Part shown: positions 45,626 to 57,492 of the stretch, piece after piece
How the letters are laid out: each line of letters begins with the position of its first letter
Position numbering within the stretch: position 1 is the stretch's first letter
Source: Copromyces sp. CBS 386.78
Lineage: Eukaryota; Ascomycota; Sordariomycetes; Sordariales; Sordariaceae
NCBI GenBank assembly: GCA_030685235.1
Contig: MU839149.1
Location: 62,001-126,000, forward strand
DNA: 64,000 nt
Direction of reading: 5' to 3'
Made by a program: the position numbers and the translations under genes
The notes under the pieces: model-generated
The model's database searches: none
What the model was told of the DNA's origin: nothing
What the model saw: the letters and a program-made list of their open reading frames with translations, nothing else

Positions 45626-47519
45626 GGTGGATTGGATGATGATGCATTGGTGTATGTGTTATTGGATTCATGGTTTTACGAAGCTTCTTTATGGGAGGTG
45701 TTGGATTTTGGTAGTTTTTGGATCAGGGATTTACTGTTAATGAATTTATGAGATATGATCTTTTTTGAGTCTTGTTGAATATGAAGGATTGAGAAAGAGT
45801 ATCGATGAGATTGTCATGGCTAGGTAGGTAGCTACATAGCAGCGATGTAGTGACGTGGTTGTTGATGTCGTCGATACCCTAGCTGCTGCAGCAGCAATTG
45901 CATGTGTACTACTTTAGTATGAATTGTTTCTTTTCTTTTTGATGACACTGGTTGATGAGTGTCCCGCGCGCTTCGTTTGTTCATGCTGCAATTCGATGAT
46001 CCCTGAAATTGACTTTGTTGAATGATAGGTAGTTTAATCTTCTCAGTGTCGGGTCGCATGGGCACGGGATAGATTCTCACTTGGCGGTAGTGCGGGAATC
46101 CTTGAAGACATCTTATCGATCCAACTGACTGCTGGACCCCAAGGACCCACTTGCAAAAAGAGCTCAGGGGCTTCTTCCCGTTTGGGTTGAAAGTAAACAA
46201 TCACGAGAAAGAGTGTGGTTGACGGTTGAAGATGATGTTGGCCCTCATCTCCAGGGAAGAAGCAGTTGCGGTGTGGCACCATGCCAACAACCGTTAACCA
46301 ACGGGCCGACTGCACCTTATGTAATTGTGGTAATTGCTGCCGGTGTGATGGCAAGGGGCAGAAGGGAGGAAGAGAGGAAAAAAAGAAAAGGTCGAAATTC
46401 ATCAGAAAGATTGGACGTACAACCCTAGCGACAGGCAACCCAGGCCCAGGGCAGTTGATTAGATCAGCACTTTGGACCTAAAGGCCCCCTTGTTTGTCAT
46501 TTTAGCGTGCATTCAGTTGGAAATTTATTTGTTTGTCCCGTCCACATGTAACCCGAACCCTGATGAGTTCCATCTTGGTGCCCGGCTTGTGACGGACAGG
46601 TGCGCCCGTGAGCATGATATTTGAAGCTGCCCAATCGTGCCCAGGCGCCAGTGCATTCGGGGTGAACCTGATCTGATCATTCAGCGGGCATTCCAATCAT
46701 TGCTTCGTGTTTTTTGCTTGCAGCTGTCATTTCTTTCAGGCAGGTGGTGACCACTCAGGCCACTCAACGTCCAACCACCAACATCCCGCCATCCTCTTCC
46801 ACTTCACCTTGGAACAACAACAGCGTCGATTAGTTGTATTTAGATCCCATTCGCATTTGGTGGTGGACCGGTTTATTCTAGTCACCAAAGTGGAATTGGA
46901 CGCACCACCCAACGAACCACTAGTGTACTAGTCTAGACTGGCTTGCCAGTGGAGAGGCCCGTCTGACATTACATTACATTACCGTACATTGCATACCTAT
47001 TACTGCAACTCTTAGCCATCGACACAGCTGGACTGAAACCTGAACCCCCTACCTTACCTTACGTACCCGCCGCCATCCGCCCGCCGCCCACTCCTCGATC
47101 CGTCCCGTCATCTCCATCGCATCGTCTGGCTAGTGCATTAGTCGAAAGAGCCAGTCGACAAGATTCAGCTCTAGATGCCCTAGCCATCATCATTCATTCA
47201 ACGGAGCTTTCCCCGGCCGCGACAAGGACCGTAGTCAAGAACGAGACCGGAACCCCCTCCACTAGTCCCCCAATCATCGCCATCGTCACACATTCTTTCT
47301 TTCGCTCACCTACCTAGTAGTCTCCTTCTTCGACTCGCCTACCGTACCACCACCGTTCGGCTACTGCCAGTGCCCGTGCCTGCTGCATGTCCCGCTGCGT
47401 GCCCAGCCCAGTCAGGTAATCCTCCTCGCGACCGACGGACCGAACCCTCAATTCAGCTTCCTTCTCGCTTCTCCGCTCTTCCATCTCGCGAAACCCGACA
47501 GGATCCCAGAACAACAAAC
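45626..47519. other. Intergenic region upstream of fwd-1
   Basis: This holds the 3' flank of the repeat protein with a TAGGTAGGTAG tract (about 45823), then the promoter and leader of the F-box gene with ACATT repeats (46970-46990). Short upstream open frames occur. No gene is convincing. Confidence 0.55.
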
Positions 47520-50500
47520 ATGGCCGGCTTTCCTCCACATCAGCAACACCAACACCACATGCAGCCCGATGAAGGCTACTCGGAAGACCCTCTGAATCCC
47601 CAGGCCAATTCCTCCTGCCTCAAATCCCGCGACGCCTCTCCTTGCGCCCATCCATTGTCGCGCCAAGCCTCCGACATCCCACCCTGGCTGATCCAACACA
47701 TCTCGGGCCTCTCCATGGAAAACAAGACAGGTTGGCCCTTCTTTCCTCCCTTTTACCTTTGCCCATCAACTGACCTGTTGCGCGCTTCTCCTAGAACTCG
47801 CCATGGCGCTCCTCAACGACCTCCCCACGAGCGTCATCTCCCAAATCGTCGAAACACAACTCTATCCCCGACTGTACATCGACTTTGTGCGCTATCTCCC
47901 AGCCGAAATATGTCTAAAGATCTTGGGCTATCTCGACCCCGTCTCCCTCATCAATGTCGCCCGCGCCTGCCGAGTCTGGTACGAGCTCGCCATGGATAGG
48001 AAGCTCTGGCAGCATCTGTACTACATGGAGGGCTTCAAGGCCCTGATGGACGAGATCCATGCCGCCGAAGAAAAGATGAACCAGACTCCCATACCTACCC
48101 CCAGCCATCTCGAGCAATACCGACCCGAAGAAGACGGACATGTCCACAAGAGGAGGGCCATTGCCAAGGCATCACCCCCCATGCTGCCCGCTGAGGAGGA
48201 TACCAACGGTGACGAGCCTTCCGATATCGACATGGCGGGCTCGAGTATCTTTGGTGGTGGTGCTGGATCCGGTGTATCCCGTTCGCGGACGAGTGAGCAC
48301 AGCGACGTTAACGGGGGAGGAAGGCGAGCGGACAAGGGAAAGGGACGGGCCATGAGCCCACCGCCGCAGCAGTCTGCTACTACGCGTTACAGAGACAACA
48401 TGACTCACAAGATCCCCGTCCTTCCCGGAACCTTGCAAAAGACGACCATGTGGTGGTGGGATGCCAACGACCGCCGATACAAGATTGACTGGAAGTATCT
48501 CTACACCATGCGCCGCCGACTCGAGGCCAACTGGGAACACGGCAAATATACAAACTTCCAGCTACCCCATCCCGACTATCCCGACGAAGGCCACCGCGAG
48601 TGCATCTACAGTATCCAGTATAACCCCCAGTATCTCGTCAGCGGCAGCAGAGACCTTACCCTCAAGGTGTGGGACATGAAGACCAGACGTTGCTTGCGGA
48701 CGCTCAAGGGTCACCGTCGCTCCGTCCTCTGTCTTCAGTTCGACTCCAGCCCGGACGAGGATATAATCGTTTCCGGCAGCTCCGACTCTGATGTCATCAT
48801 CTGGCGCTTTTCCACCGGAGAAATCATTGAGGTCATCCGGCACGCACACCAGGAATCCGTTCTCAACGTCAAGTTCGATAAGCGCATCCTGGTGACATGC
48901 TCCAAGGACAAAACCATCAAGGTATTCAACCGGAAGCCGCTTCGACAGGGGGACCTGGGCTATCCTATCTCCCCGGTCGGTACGACTGTCAACGTAGGCT
49001 ACAACATTCCCCCGAGTATCGAGGACGCGCCCGTAATACCGCCGTGGACCATGATTGGCAGCCTGACCGGGCATAGCGCGGCTGTCAATGCGGTGCAGAT
49101 TCACGAAAGAGAGATTGTCTCTGCTAGCGGTGACCGATACATCAAGGTATGGGACTGGCCCACACAAGAAGTCCAGCGTACCATCATAGGCCACCACAAG
49201 GGCATAGCCTGTGTACAGTATGATGGGCGGCGTATTGTCAGTGGTAGCAGTGACAACGAAGTGAAAATCTTTGATTGCCAGACAGGTCTGGAAATAACGA
49301 CTCTGAGGGGCCATACCGCGCTCGTGCGGACAGTGCAAGCCGGGTTTGGCGACCACCCGTACAGCGCAGAGGAAGACTTGATCAAAGCCAAGAAGGTCGA
49401 CGAGGCTTATTACAAGGCCGTGGAAGCAGGCGAGATTGACGAGAACGATAATCAGAGGACACGCCGCAAGACCAACGCTGGCTCTAGCAAACCCCAGGAC
49501 ATTTGCGCGACTGGAGCCAAGCTACCACCTGGCGGCGGCGGTGGCAGGTTTGGGCGTATCGTTAGTGGAAGCTATGACACTACCATTATTATCTGGAGGA
49601 GGGATTCGGAGGGTGTATGGCGGCCACAGCATCACCTCCGACATGAACAGGCTGCTGAAGCGGCTTCGAGACAAGACGACGTGCCGCCAGATGTGCCTGG
49701 CAGGATTCCACTCCATCCAACCATGCGTTCTAGTTTGACCGCAGCGAGCATGCCCGCGCCTATACACCCTCACACAGCTGCTGGCTCCTCGCGCACCGCA
49801 AGCGCTCCTCCTGGACCCGTGGCTGGAACAAGGGCGCCCGAGACAATGGATCCAGCTACCCTGCTTCAATACGAGCAGATGGTGAACGGCGCTGTCCAAA
49901 GCGGCCCAAGTGCATTTAGAAATCTTCTTCAGACTCGCCCTGAGATCATCTCTCTACGCCACATGGTGGACCGAGCGATCAACCGGCAGTCGGACCAGGA
50001 CCTACGAACTCAGTTGCGACATGCGTGGACTGGTGCTCATATTCACAATCAGTGGAACCACGGTCGGGTTCGAAGCGAATTAATCCGCAACCAAGAGAAT
50101 GTCATGGCTGCTAACGCTCCTACTGCTGCTGCTGGTGGTGGCAGCAACGGCGTTATTGGGAGCAGTACGACAACCGCAACCCCAACCCCAACGGCGGCAG
50201 CAGCAGCAATGGTGGTAGGAGCAGCGACAGGCCAACCTGTTATCCCGCAAATCTCGCTACCACAGGTGCCGGTTGCTCCAGCGGATGCTATCACAGGGCC
50301 AGCAGCACCAGCAGCACAACAGCCTCAACTCCCGCCCATGGCAGGTGGCCGTCATCATCCGCATATCCCCACAGCACCAGCTGAAGAAAATTCGCCGAGG
50401 GTGTTCAAGTTGCAGTATGATGCCCGGAGGATCATCTGTTGCAGCCAAACCAGTTTTATCGTCGGCTGGGATTTCTGTAACGGCGACAAGGAGTTGGAGG

Positions 50501-50532
50501 AGGCTACTCGGTTCTTTGATACCGTGCGGTAA
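47520..50532 (+). CDS. fwd-1: FWD-1, F-box/WD40 substrate receptor of an SCF ubiquitin ligase
   Basis: Exons are 47520-47730 and 47795-50532, giving 982 residues. The 64-nt intron has an unusual donor (GTTGGC), a CTGAC branch-like site and acceptor CTCCTAG. The join gives ENKTELAMALLNDLP. The F-box (about 101-150) reads RYLPAEICLKILGYLDP and should bind Skp1. Six WD40 repeats follow (about 338-680, for example SGSRDLTLKVWD, SGSSDNEVKIFD, SGSYDTTIIIWR). A long Ala/Pro/Ser-rich insert follows, and a last blade-like segment sits at the C-terminus (about 940-982). The propeller is beta-TrCP/Fbw-like and recognises phosphorylated substrates. In Neurospora, FWD-1 mediates degradation of the clock protein FREQUENCY. 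That role is known for the gene and not visible here. If the intron is retained, translation could begin at the ATG at 47803. Confidence 0.9.
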
Positions 50533-51547
50533 TCCGAGCGCGTAGGTGTCTAGTCTAGGTAGTCTTTGGGTCAGTTCTTCTGTAGGAGTATTTCAGTACC
50601 CAGCTGCTTGGGAGGGACACTATTGTCATTGTTGAATTTAGTACCAGTTTGGTAGTACAGATGGTACTTGACGGAGCAGCACAGGCGTTGGATGGTTAGC
50701 GCCAGATAGATCACAAGATCATGGCAAGGAGTCTTGTTTTTCTTTTTTCTTTGTGGCGAATGCGAAACAGCATCATCGTTATTAGGTATCTATTGTACGA
50801 ACTTGATGATAGTCGTGTCGGCTATTCTCATATTTTATTTAGCGATAGAGAATGGCAGAAGATTATTTGCTCAATGGAAGTGTCCTTGACTATATTTGTA
50901 CGCTTATCGTCATGTCCAAAGGACCGCTGCAGAAGTTTAATAGACAAATCAAGATGAGGCGTCCCCCATCCTACCGACTGCACCGCGGTATGTTTACTTT
51001 GGCGAGTGTACCTTCAGATAAAGACCTTAGGTGCCATTACCGCTAGCTGTTGTCTCCAGTCCAGCCAGAAAACATAAAGCTATAACTCCATCATAAAGCT
51101 TATTTCGTTCCCGTCTCAAGTCTCGACCTCGGCTTTAGAGATCCAATGCCCCGAAACAGTTGAAGTCTCGCTCGGCTTCCCTACCTCTACCTAGAGGTAC
51201 GGACCGTGCAAGCCCCATAGGGCGGTCCAGCCTCCTTCAGTGCCCCACCTCCCCGCGAACTGCACCCTTAAATGCGCCACACTGCCCCACGCAGCAGTCG
51301 TCATCGGCGGATACCTCTACTGGAGGCAGCAGGGCACTCCACAGCGGTTCAGGCGGTCGGTCATCTCAGCCGCCTGTCGCAACCGCCAATCTTCCCCGCA
51401 ACACCAACAACACCGCAACAACAACAACATTGATACCTATCACTTTCTCATCAACAACCAAACAATCAAAAACCACCGTTACCCACCGCTTCAAACCTAC
51501 CAAAACACACACAAAGAGTCCCCGCGTCGCGCCCCCACATTGCCAAA
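50533..51547. other. Intergenic region between fwd-1 and vps60
   Basis: This holds the 3' flank of fwd-1 with a TCTAGGTAGTC tract and the CAACAA-rich leader of vps60. I see no gene. Confidence 0.6.
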
Positions 51548-52204
51548 ATGAACCGCCTCTTCGGCACCTCGTCCAAACCCACGGCGCCCAAACCGACCCT
51601 CACAACCGCCATCTCCTCGCTCGACACGCGCCTCAGTTCCATCGACGTCAAGCTCGCCTCCCTCACGGCCGAACTCTCGGGCTACCAAAGCAAACTCTCC
51701 AAAATGCGCGACGGCCCCGGCAAGACGGCGCTCAAGCAAAAAGCGCTCAAAGTTCTGCGGCAGCGCAAACAATACGAAGCCCAGCGCGACCAGATCCAGT
51801 CGCAGGTGTGGAACATGGAGCAAGCGCAGACGATGCAGGACAACCTCAAGAACACCATGGTCACCATCGACGCGCTCCAGACGACCAACAAGCAGCTGAA
51901 AAAGGAGTATGGCAAGGTGGATATCGACAAGATTGAACGCTTGCAAGACGAGATGGCGGATCTGCTGGATGTCGGGAACGAGATCCAGGAGTCGCTGGCG
52001 AGGAGCTACGACGTGCCCGAGGATGTGGATGAGGATGAGCTGGATGCGGAGCTGGAGGCGCTGGGGCAGGAGGTGGAGCTCGAGAGGGAGATGTATGGTG
52101 GCGTGGAGGGGGGTGCAGTGCCGAGTTTTATGCAGGATGAGGTTCCCGAGTTCATTGATGAGGCGCCGCAGATGGGGGGGAAGGTTAAGGAGGTGGCTGG
52201 TTAG
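51548..52204 (+). CDS. vps60: Vps60/CHMP5-type ESCRT-III protein (Snf7 family)
   Basis: This is a single-exon frame of 218 residues beginning MNRLFGTSSKPTAPKPTL, the typical Vps60 N-terminus. The first half is a basic helical hairpin (about 18-95). The second half is acidic with helices around residues 95-150 (LQDEMADLLDVGNEIQESL) and ends in a MIM-like tail (DELDAELEALGQE). Vps60 acts late in multivesicular-body sorting with Vta1 and Vps4 at endosomes. The length matches fungal orthologues, and the ATG has a good AAAATG context. Confidence 0.93.
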   Translation: MNRLFGTSSKPTAPKPTLTTAISSLDTRLSSIDVKLASLTAELSGYQSKLSKMRDGPGKTALKQKALKVLRQRKQYEAQRDQIQSQVWNMEQAQTMQDNLKNTMVTIDALQTTNKQLKKEYGKVDIDKIERLQDEMADLLDVGNEIQESLARSYDVPEDVDEDELDAELEALGQEVELEREMYGGVEGGAVPSFMQDEVPEFIDEAPQMGGKVKEVAG

Positions 52205-55200
52205 GAGGGAGAGGATGGCTTGAGATGGCTTGAGATGGGAAGGGAGGGCAGGGAGGGCATTTAATGATGGAGAGGGTTGGGACGGGACGACTTCATTCTT
52301 ACGCTCCGCCGTCGACTCTTCTTTTCGGGACTGGTACTCTTTCAACTCGGCGTTTCGTGCTTTAATCCACAATACCCAACAGCAGAGTTCGAAAATGAGA
52401 ATCATGGACAGGCATTGTCAGTCTTGAATCGATGCTAAGCCAGCAAGGCCAGCCCGGATTTTTGGAAGGAGAGGTACAAGATGATCACAATCACGGAACA
52501 CCGCCGAAGATTCGGAATCGCTGGTACAAAGGGCAGGAACTACCGACTCAACACGACCCCGCACGACATCAGTTGGCCACTTCCACTTTGGCTCTCAGTC
52601 TTCCATTTCTGGGCCCACTCATGAGGGATGTACGACGTAATCGAGGCAGCGAGTGAGGAAGGAACATCTCAAGAGGAAGAAAGAGATATCTGGGGGTCTA
52701 CCCAACTGATTTTTCACGGTATTTTCCGCTTCAAACCAGCATAGTTCGTACGGGGTAGGTAGAGGTATATCCAGGCAGAATCACATTCTCATTTCTAGCA
52801 TCCGCTTGCATCCATTCAGCTTGATTCCCTTGCTTGGCTTGTGGTGCTATCTCATTCAATCCGTTCTCTGGAAGCTCTCATCTGGCTTGCTCGGTAAGTC
52901 CTTCCCGTTGTCCACGTCCTCCTCATTCTCTTGGTCTCCGTTGATGTCCCGCTCACAATGCTTACTTTGGTCGCATTGCCCGTCTCAATGTCTAACGCCT
53001 GAAGACTCGGTCTTGGAGGACCACATGTACAACTGGACTCGCCCCTTGCGTCCATAGGGATGGTGTTTCAGCGCTGCCGCCCGTTACCACTTCATCATAT
53101 CCTTCTACCACATGATCGGTGATCAAGACAAGAAACATGTGGCCTCTAGTACTGGCCGCCTGGCTTCTGTGTCGCTCTTCGGAACGGCTGGTTTGCCCAC
53201 GAGCTTCGAGATATAATAGTCCCCTCACCCCCCTTATACAAGGATTGCTCGGCGCCTTCTGGAAACCAGATGGTTCGGTATCTTTATACACACTCACACT
53301 TGGAATGCGACCATGTCCTTAGGCTTGGAGCTGAGCGATGTCTGCGCTTAACTGCCTATTACCCTCAAGAATCTGACGCTCGACCACTTGGAGCCTGAAA
53401 GAAACTGCTCTGCGGCTGGGAACATTGCTGCTCAGATTTCAGATTTCTTCGACCAGGAAGCGTGGTGAGTGAGTTGGACTCGCGAGCTCGCATAGCAGCA
53501 CTTGACGACACAGCATGCTGATAAAACCATGTTATAGCTTATGTACCCATACATCAAGCCTCCTGTGGTGGCTAGTGTGCCAAATCACAGTTTCACTAGT
53601 GCCTTCGCCAGGCCTGGGGGCCCTGAATACTGAATCCTTTGGCTGAAACAGTGGCCCAAGACGAGCGTAGCGAAGCAAAGGATGAGAGGTGTGTACGCCC
53701 TTTATAGCAAAGGAACTAGTCTACTTTTACTACGACATACTGGGGGCCGGAATCAGGTAAGCCTGTCATTATCACACGTTTGGTCACTCATTCGCTAATT
53801 GCAGTGCGATGTTCATCGTAACTCGCCGCCCAGTATCGCCGTTCGGTTTAAGTTCTTCTGGACATGACGCCATAAATTTCACGGGTCATCTATACCATTT
53901 CAAGCACCGCGGTTGTGCTGAAAGTCGGAACACCGACAGCCTCGATGCGCCCAGAACCCCCGAGCCTCCCTGACTCTGACTGGTGGCCGTATGCCGTACC
54001 TGGTGTTGATCCAGACCCTTTGGATTGGTGTCGATCATTGCCCGATCATGCGCCATTCAATCCCCTGGGCTGTGCCGCAAAGTTCGCGAATTGGCCGTTG
54101 TGGGTCAGTCAGCGGTCAGTCAGCAGTCAGCCCAGCAGCACCCCGGATTTGCGGATTTGCACGATTTGCATCCCCTTCAAGAGCGCATCGACGGTCTGGG
54201 GAAACTGATTCGCATGATTTACAGACCCTATACTTCATACCTCGGCTCGCTCTACACAGTACTATGGGAAACTATGTAGGAATTCGAAGACATCGCTGGC
54301 GCCAGGACATCGTCATGACCGACATTGTTCTACACCAATCCTCTATTTCGCCCATCACAAAACTTACTCACGAAGATCTGGTTCGAGCCTAGGCGGTGAC
54401 GGTATTAAGTCTCCCCGCAAAATTTGCCAGCGTTTAACTTGTTAGCGTGGTACAGCGACCTTACAATATATAAGGGTTTGGCTGTGATCAAACCCGCCAT
54501 CTTCTGTACGCAGATCGAAGTTCTTACCACTTGCAAATGACCGCGCTAATATGTACACATGCCAGCAGAGATAAGCTACAGCTCGCGATGCTAACTGCAG
54601 TAGGATGGTACCTGCGCCACAGTTGATGCACGGTGTTGAGTTGTCGCTGCGAACTTTTTTTTTCGTTTCATCTCCGAAATCCTCTCTGCCGCCCCAGGTT
54701 CTTTGCTCGCCCTTGCATTGAATCGATACAGAGCATCATATAACAAACCCGAATTCGACCAACGTCCCGCTTCTCAAGGTACACGTGTAGTTTCAGGACG
54801 GGACTCAAGCGGACAGAAATAGCGCTTGACTCTTTTGCACTCGCCGCTCCTCGGTGACCCCCTTTGATGTTAGTCCTATGGAGCGTCTGGGGCTTTGGTT
54901 ACAAAGGTCCCTGCAGGAAATACAACGGCTGGCGTTACGAATACGGCATGAGATGGAGGGGACTGTCGTCTGTTGGGCAGTCTGTTGCCTAGAATAGTGG
55001 ATTTGGCGTGTCAATGAAGATGGAGCAAGGGCTGTATCCGGCTGACCGGCTCAGCTCTATGGCCTTGGATCCCTTGGCACCCCATACGCCTCCATTCATA
55101 GTCCACGATCTAGCGAGCAGAGGGCAGGGCCTTACTTACACCAGAGCTTCGGGTTCAACAGTCTGCCACGAGTTTACACTATTGGATGCCGTTGGGCTGT

Positions 55201-55410
55201 GCCTGTCACTCGGGGCGGGAACGCAGTCAACGATTCACGGCCTTGTGATGCTGACCGGAAACGGTTCAGCTCAAAGAAGCGGAAGGTCATGTTTGTTTAT
55301 ACTACATAAAGACCCGGGCTGCCCCAGGTAGTTGACTGTCTCGACATTCGGCACCTTCGCTTCAGACTCCAACTCTCCAACCTCACAACCCAACCAACCC
55401 GCCCATCACG
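52205..55410. other. Intergenic region with no supported gene
   Basis: This is 3.2 kb of short unrelated open frames. It contains a TAGGTAGAGGTATA tract (about 52756) and a TATATAAG element (about 54470) with no credible reading frame behind it. The right end, with a TACATAAAG element about 110 bp before the next start codon, is probably the promoter of the GPI-type gene. Confidence 0.55.
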
Positions 55411-56252
55411 ATGCGTTCCAACACTCTTCTTGTTGCTCTTGTGGCCACCGCTTCGGCTTCTGCCGTTCCCCAGCCCCGGGCTGAGGCCGCCGCCGCTCTC
55501 ATCACTCCCGGTCCCTTTTTTAGGGGTTCGGCTGTCAACGATGCCATCCGTCAGCATGGTCAAGAGCACAAGGTTGACAAGCGCGCCTACATCGTTTCAA
55601 TGGAAATTTCCGGCAAGGGCAACGACTTCACCAGATGCATCTACAGCCTCGACTCGGTGCTGAGCTCTATTACAAACGCCGCCCCGTATCCCTCGGACAC
55701 CAAGCTCGCGTCCTGGCTCTTGACAGATGTTGACGAAGAGCCCACTACCACGATCCCTATCGACCAAGCCGAGAAGGCCTGCGAAACCTCTGATGTCGCG
55801 GAACCCACCGTTCCTGCGTCCCTGACCTCGGCCTACTCATCCTACGAGGAGGAGGCTAAGGCGTGGATGACCGACGCGGCCAAGGGCGCCAGCAGCGTGG
55901 CCAAGAGCTACTGCCCTACCAAGGTCGCCCAGTTTATTGAGCTCACCATGGCCACCGACACTGCTGAGTGCAAGGCACTTGTCAAGAAGCTCAGCGGAAA
56001 GAGCGGTGCTGCTTCCAGCCCTGGTAAGTCATATACATGTATAAATCTTGTTTCCAGCATTGTATCAGTTGTGACTCGTTGAAGCCACCACCACATCTGC
56101 CATGGTCTTGAGGAATCTTCCTACGATCAACACACGGTTGTCGTCGAAGACGGAGACTTCTTTCCATATGTCTTCATCTTCATCTTCTTCCTCTCCCTCT
56201 TCGCCTATCAACGAATCGCTTGCCCCATCCTCCCTTACTTTTTGTATGCCCA

Positions 56253-56285
<33 letters not shown>

Positions 56286-56378
56286 CATGTCCACAATGGC
56301 TAACACCGAATCCTCACAGCTCCCGTCTTTGCTGCCGTCGCTGCTTTTGCCGGCCTCGTTGGTGTCTTGGCTCTCTAA
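55411..56378 (+). CDS. Secreted, probably GPI-anchored small protein (paralogue A)
   Basis: Exons are 55411-56023 and 56320-56378, giving 223 residues. The intron of 296 nt is long for this locus. It has donor GTAAGT, branch GCTAAC and acceptor CACAG, and includes a 28-T run. The N-terminus is a signal peptide (MRSNTLLVALVATASASA). A KR site (VDKR) near residue 57 may be processed. The core has five cysteines and a PASLTSAYSSYEEEAKAW segment. The short second exon encodes APVFAAVAAFAGLVGVLAL, a hydrophobic tail typical of a GPI-attachment signal. Function is unknown. Its core resembles that of the protein at 57493-58401 in motif order, so the two are probably paralogues. If unspliced, the frame ends at 56082 without the hydrophobic tail. 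Confidence 0.8.
56258..56285 (+). repeat. Poly(T)28 in intron
   Basis: An uninterrupted run of 28 T lies upstream of the branch site within the intron of the GPI-type gene. It is likely to be length-variable and prone to sequencing error. Confidence 0.95.
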
Positions 56379-57492
56379 AAGAGAGTCTTAAGAGCAACAA
56401 TCACCAAACAACCCTGACATGATTACCCTGACTAAAACAAAACGCCAATGATACGATAATGATAGTCGAATGAGACGGACGGACGGACGGGAAGTCGCTA
56501 TGGTCGTTGTACAGTTGGGATTTTTCCCCCAGTTCCGCTGGATAGATGGATGATAGAGGAAGATTTTCATATAATGCAGTATTGATACCCATTGGATATG
56601 CCAGAAAATCAAGACTACGATGACTGAAAATGACAGCGCGAATTGATATGGAGAATGTGATGCGCTGAAGCTGTGATTAATCAATCTTCGGCGACCAACG
56701 ATCCGCGATACGAAACCGCCTTCGCTGTGTTTTCCCGTTTAAGAGCGAAACCGAGAAGCAGAGACGGGAATCTGAACAACTGGAGACAGACCAATGACAG
56801 GAGCGGAAAGCTGCCCTGCCCTGGTGCCTGGAATGGGAAACGGCAGCATCGGAATCTTGTTCCCGTGCGTGTGGAGCGCCGAATAGCCCTGTGAGGCCAA
56901 GTCTAACCCCTGTTGATACGAGCCCCCCTGATACTGCATACACCACATAGTGCATGTTCACCAGTTACATGGCATGGAATTTGGCTAGCTGACTTATTTC
57001 TCTGCTAAAAATGCATAACTGCATACTGTATACGGTTTCCGGACAAATTTTGGTGTGTATGCAGTTTACAGATCCAGCCTCGAGCCCTGAAATTCTTAAG
57101 AAGAGGGGTTGGGATTGGGTGTCTCTCCCGGTCTTAATCTCTGGCGGACTTCCTGTTCGGGCCTAGCGCCAATCTAGAAACTGCATATTTACCATTTGTT
57201 GCATGAAATTTGGCGGTCTGGATTACATGCAGAATCAGGGGGTTCGACTTGTAGGGGTCTCTGCTTGGGTTCAGGGGTTCAGGTTGTGATCTCAGGCCAA
57301 GACCCCGTAATCTCGGGCGAGACGGGGCGAGGACAACAGCATGACCTGGGCCGGGAGATTGGCGACGATCCCAAACAGAACCCAACAGTGGAGATGACAT
57401 CCCTCGCTAACTTTTAAAAAGATTTCCCGCCCGCACTATCATCTCCATCAACACCATCACTATCATCCAGCAACCCCCGCCAACACCAGAAA
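56379..57492. other. Intergenic region between the two GPI-type genes
   Basis: A GACG tandem (about 56475-56488) is present. A TTTTAAAAAG element lies about 75 bp before the second start codon and may be its TATA box. No other gene is visible. Confidence 0.55.

Noticed and set aside
46740..46770. GGTGACCAC resembling a piece of dispersed Neurospora 5S rRNA
   Set aside because: The surrounding sequence does not match the rest of 5S rRNA and has no internal control region layout.
48562..49356. 264-codon minus-strand frame
   Set aside because: It is antisense to the WD40 region of fwd-1, with no recognisable domain.
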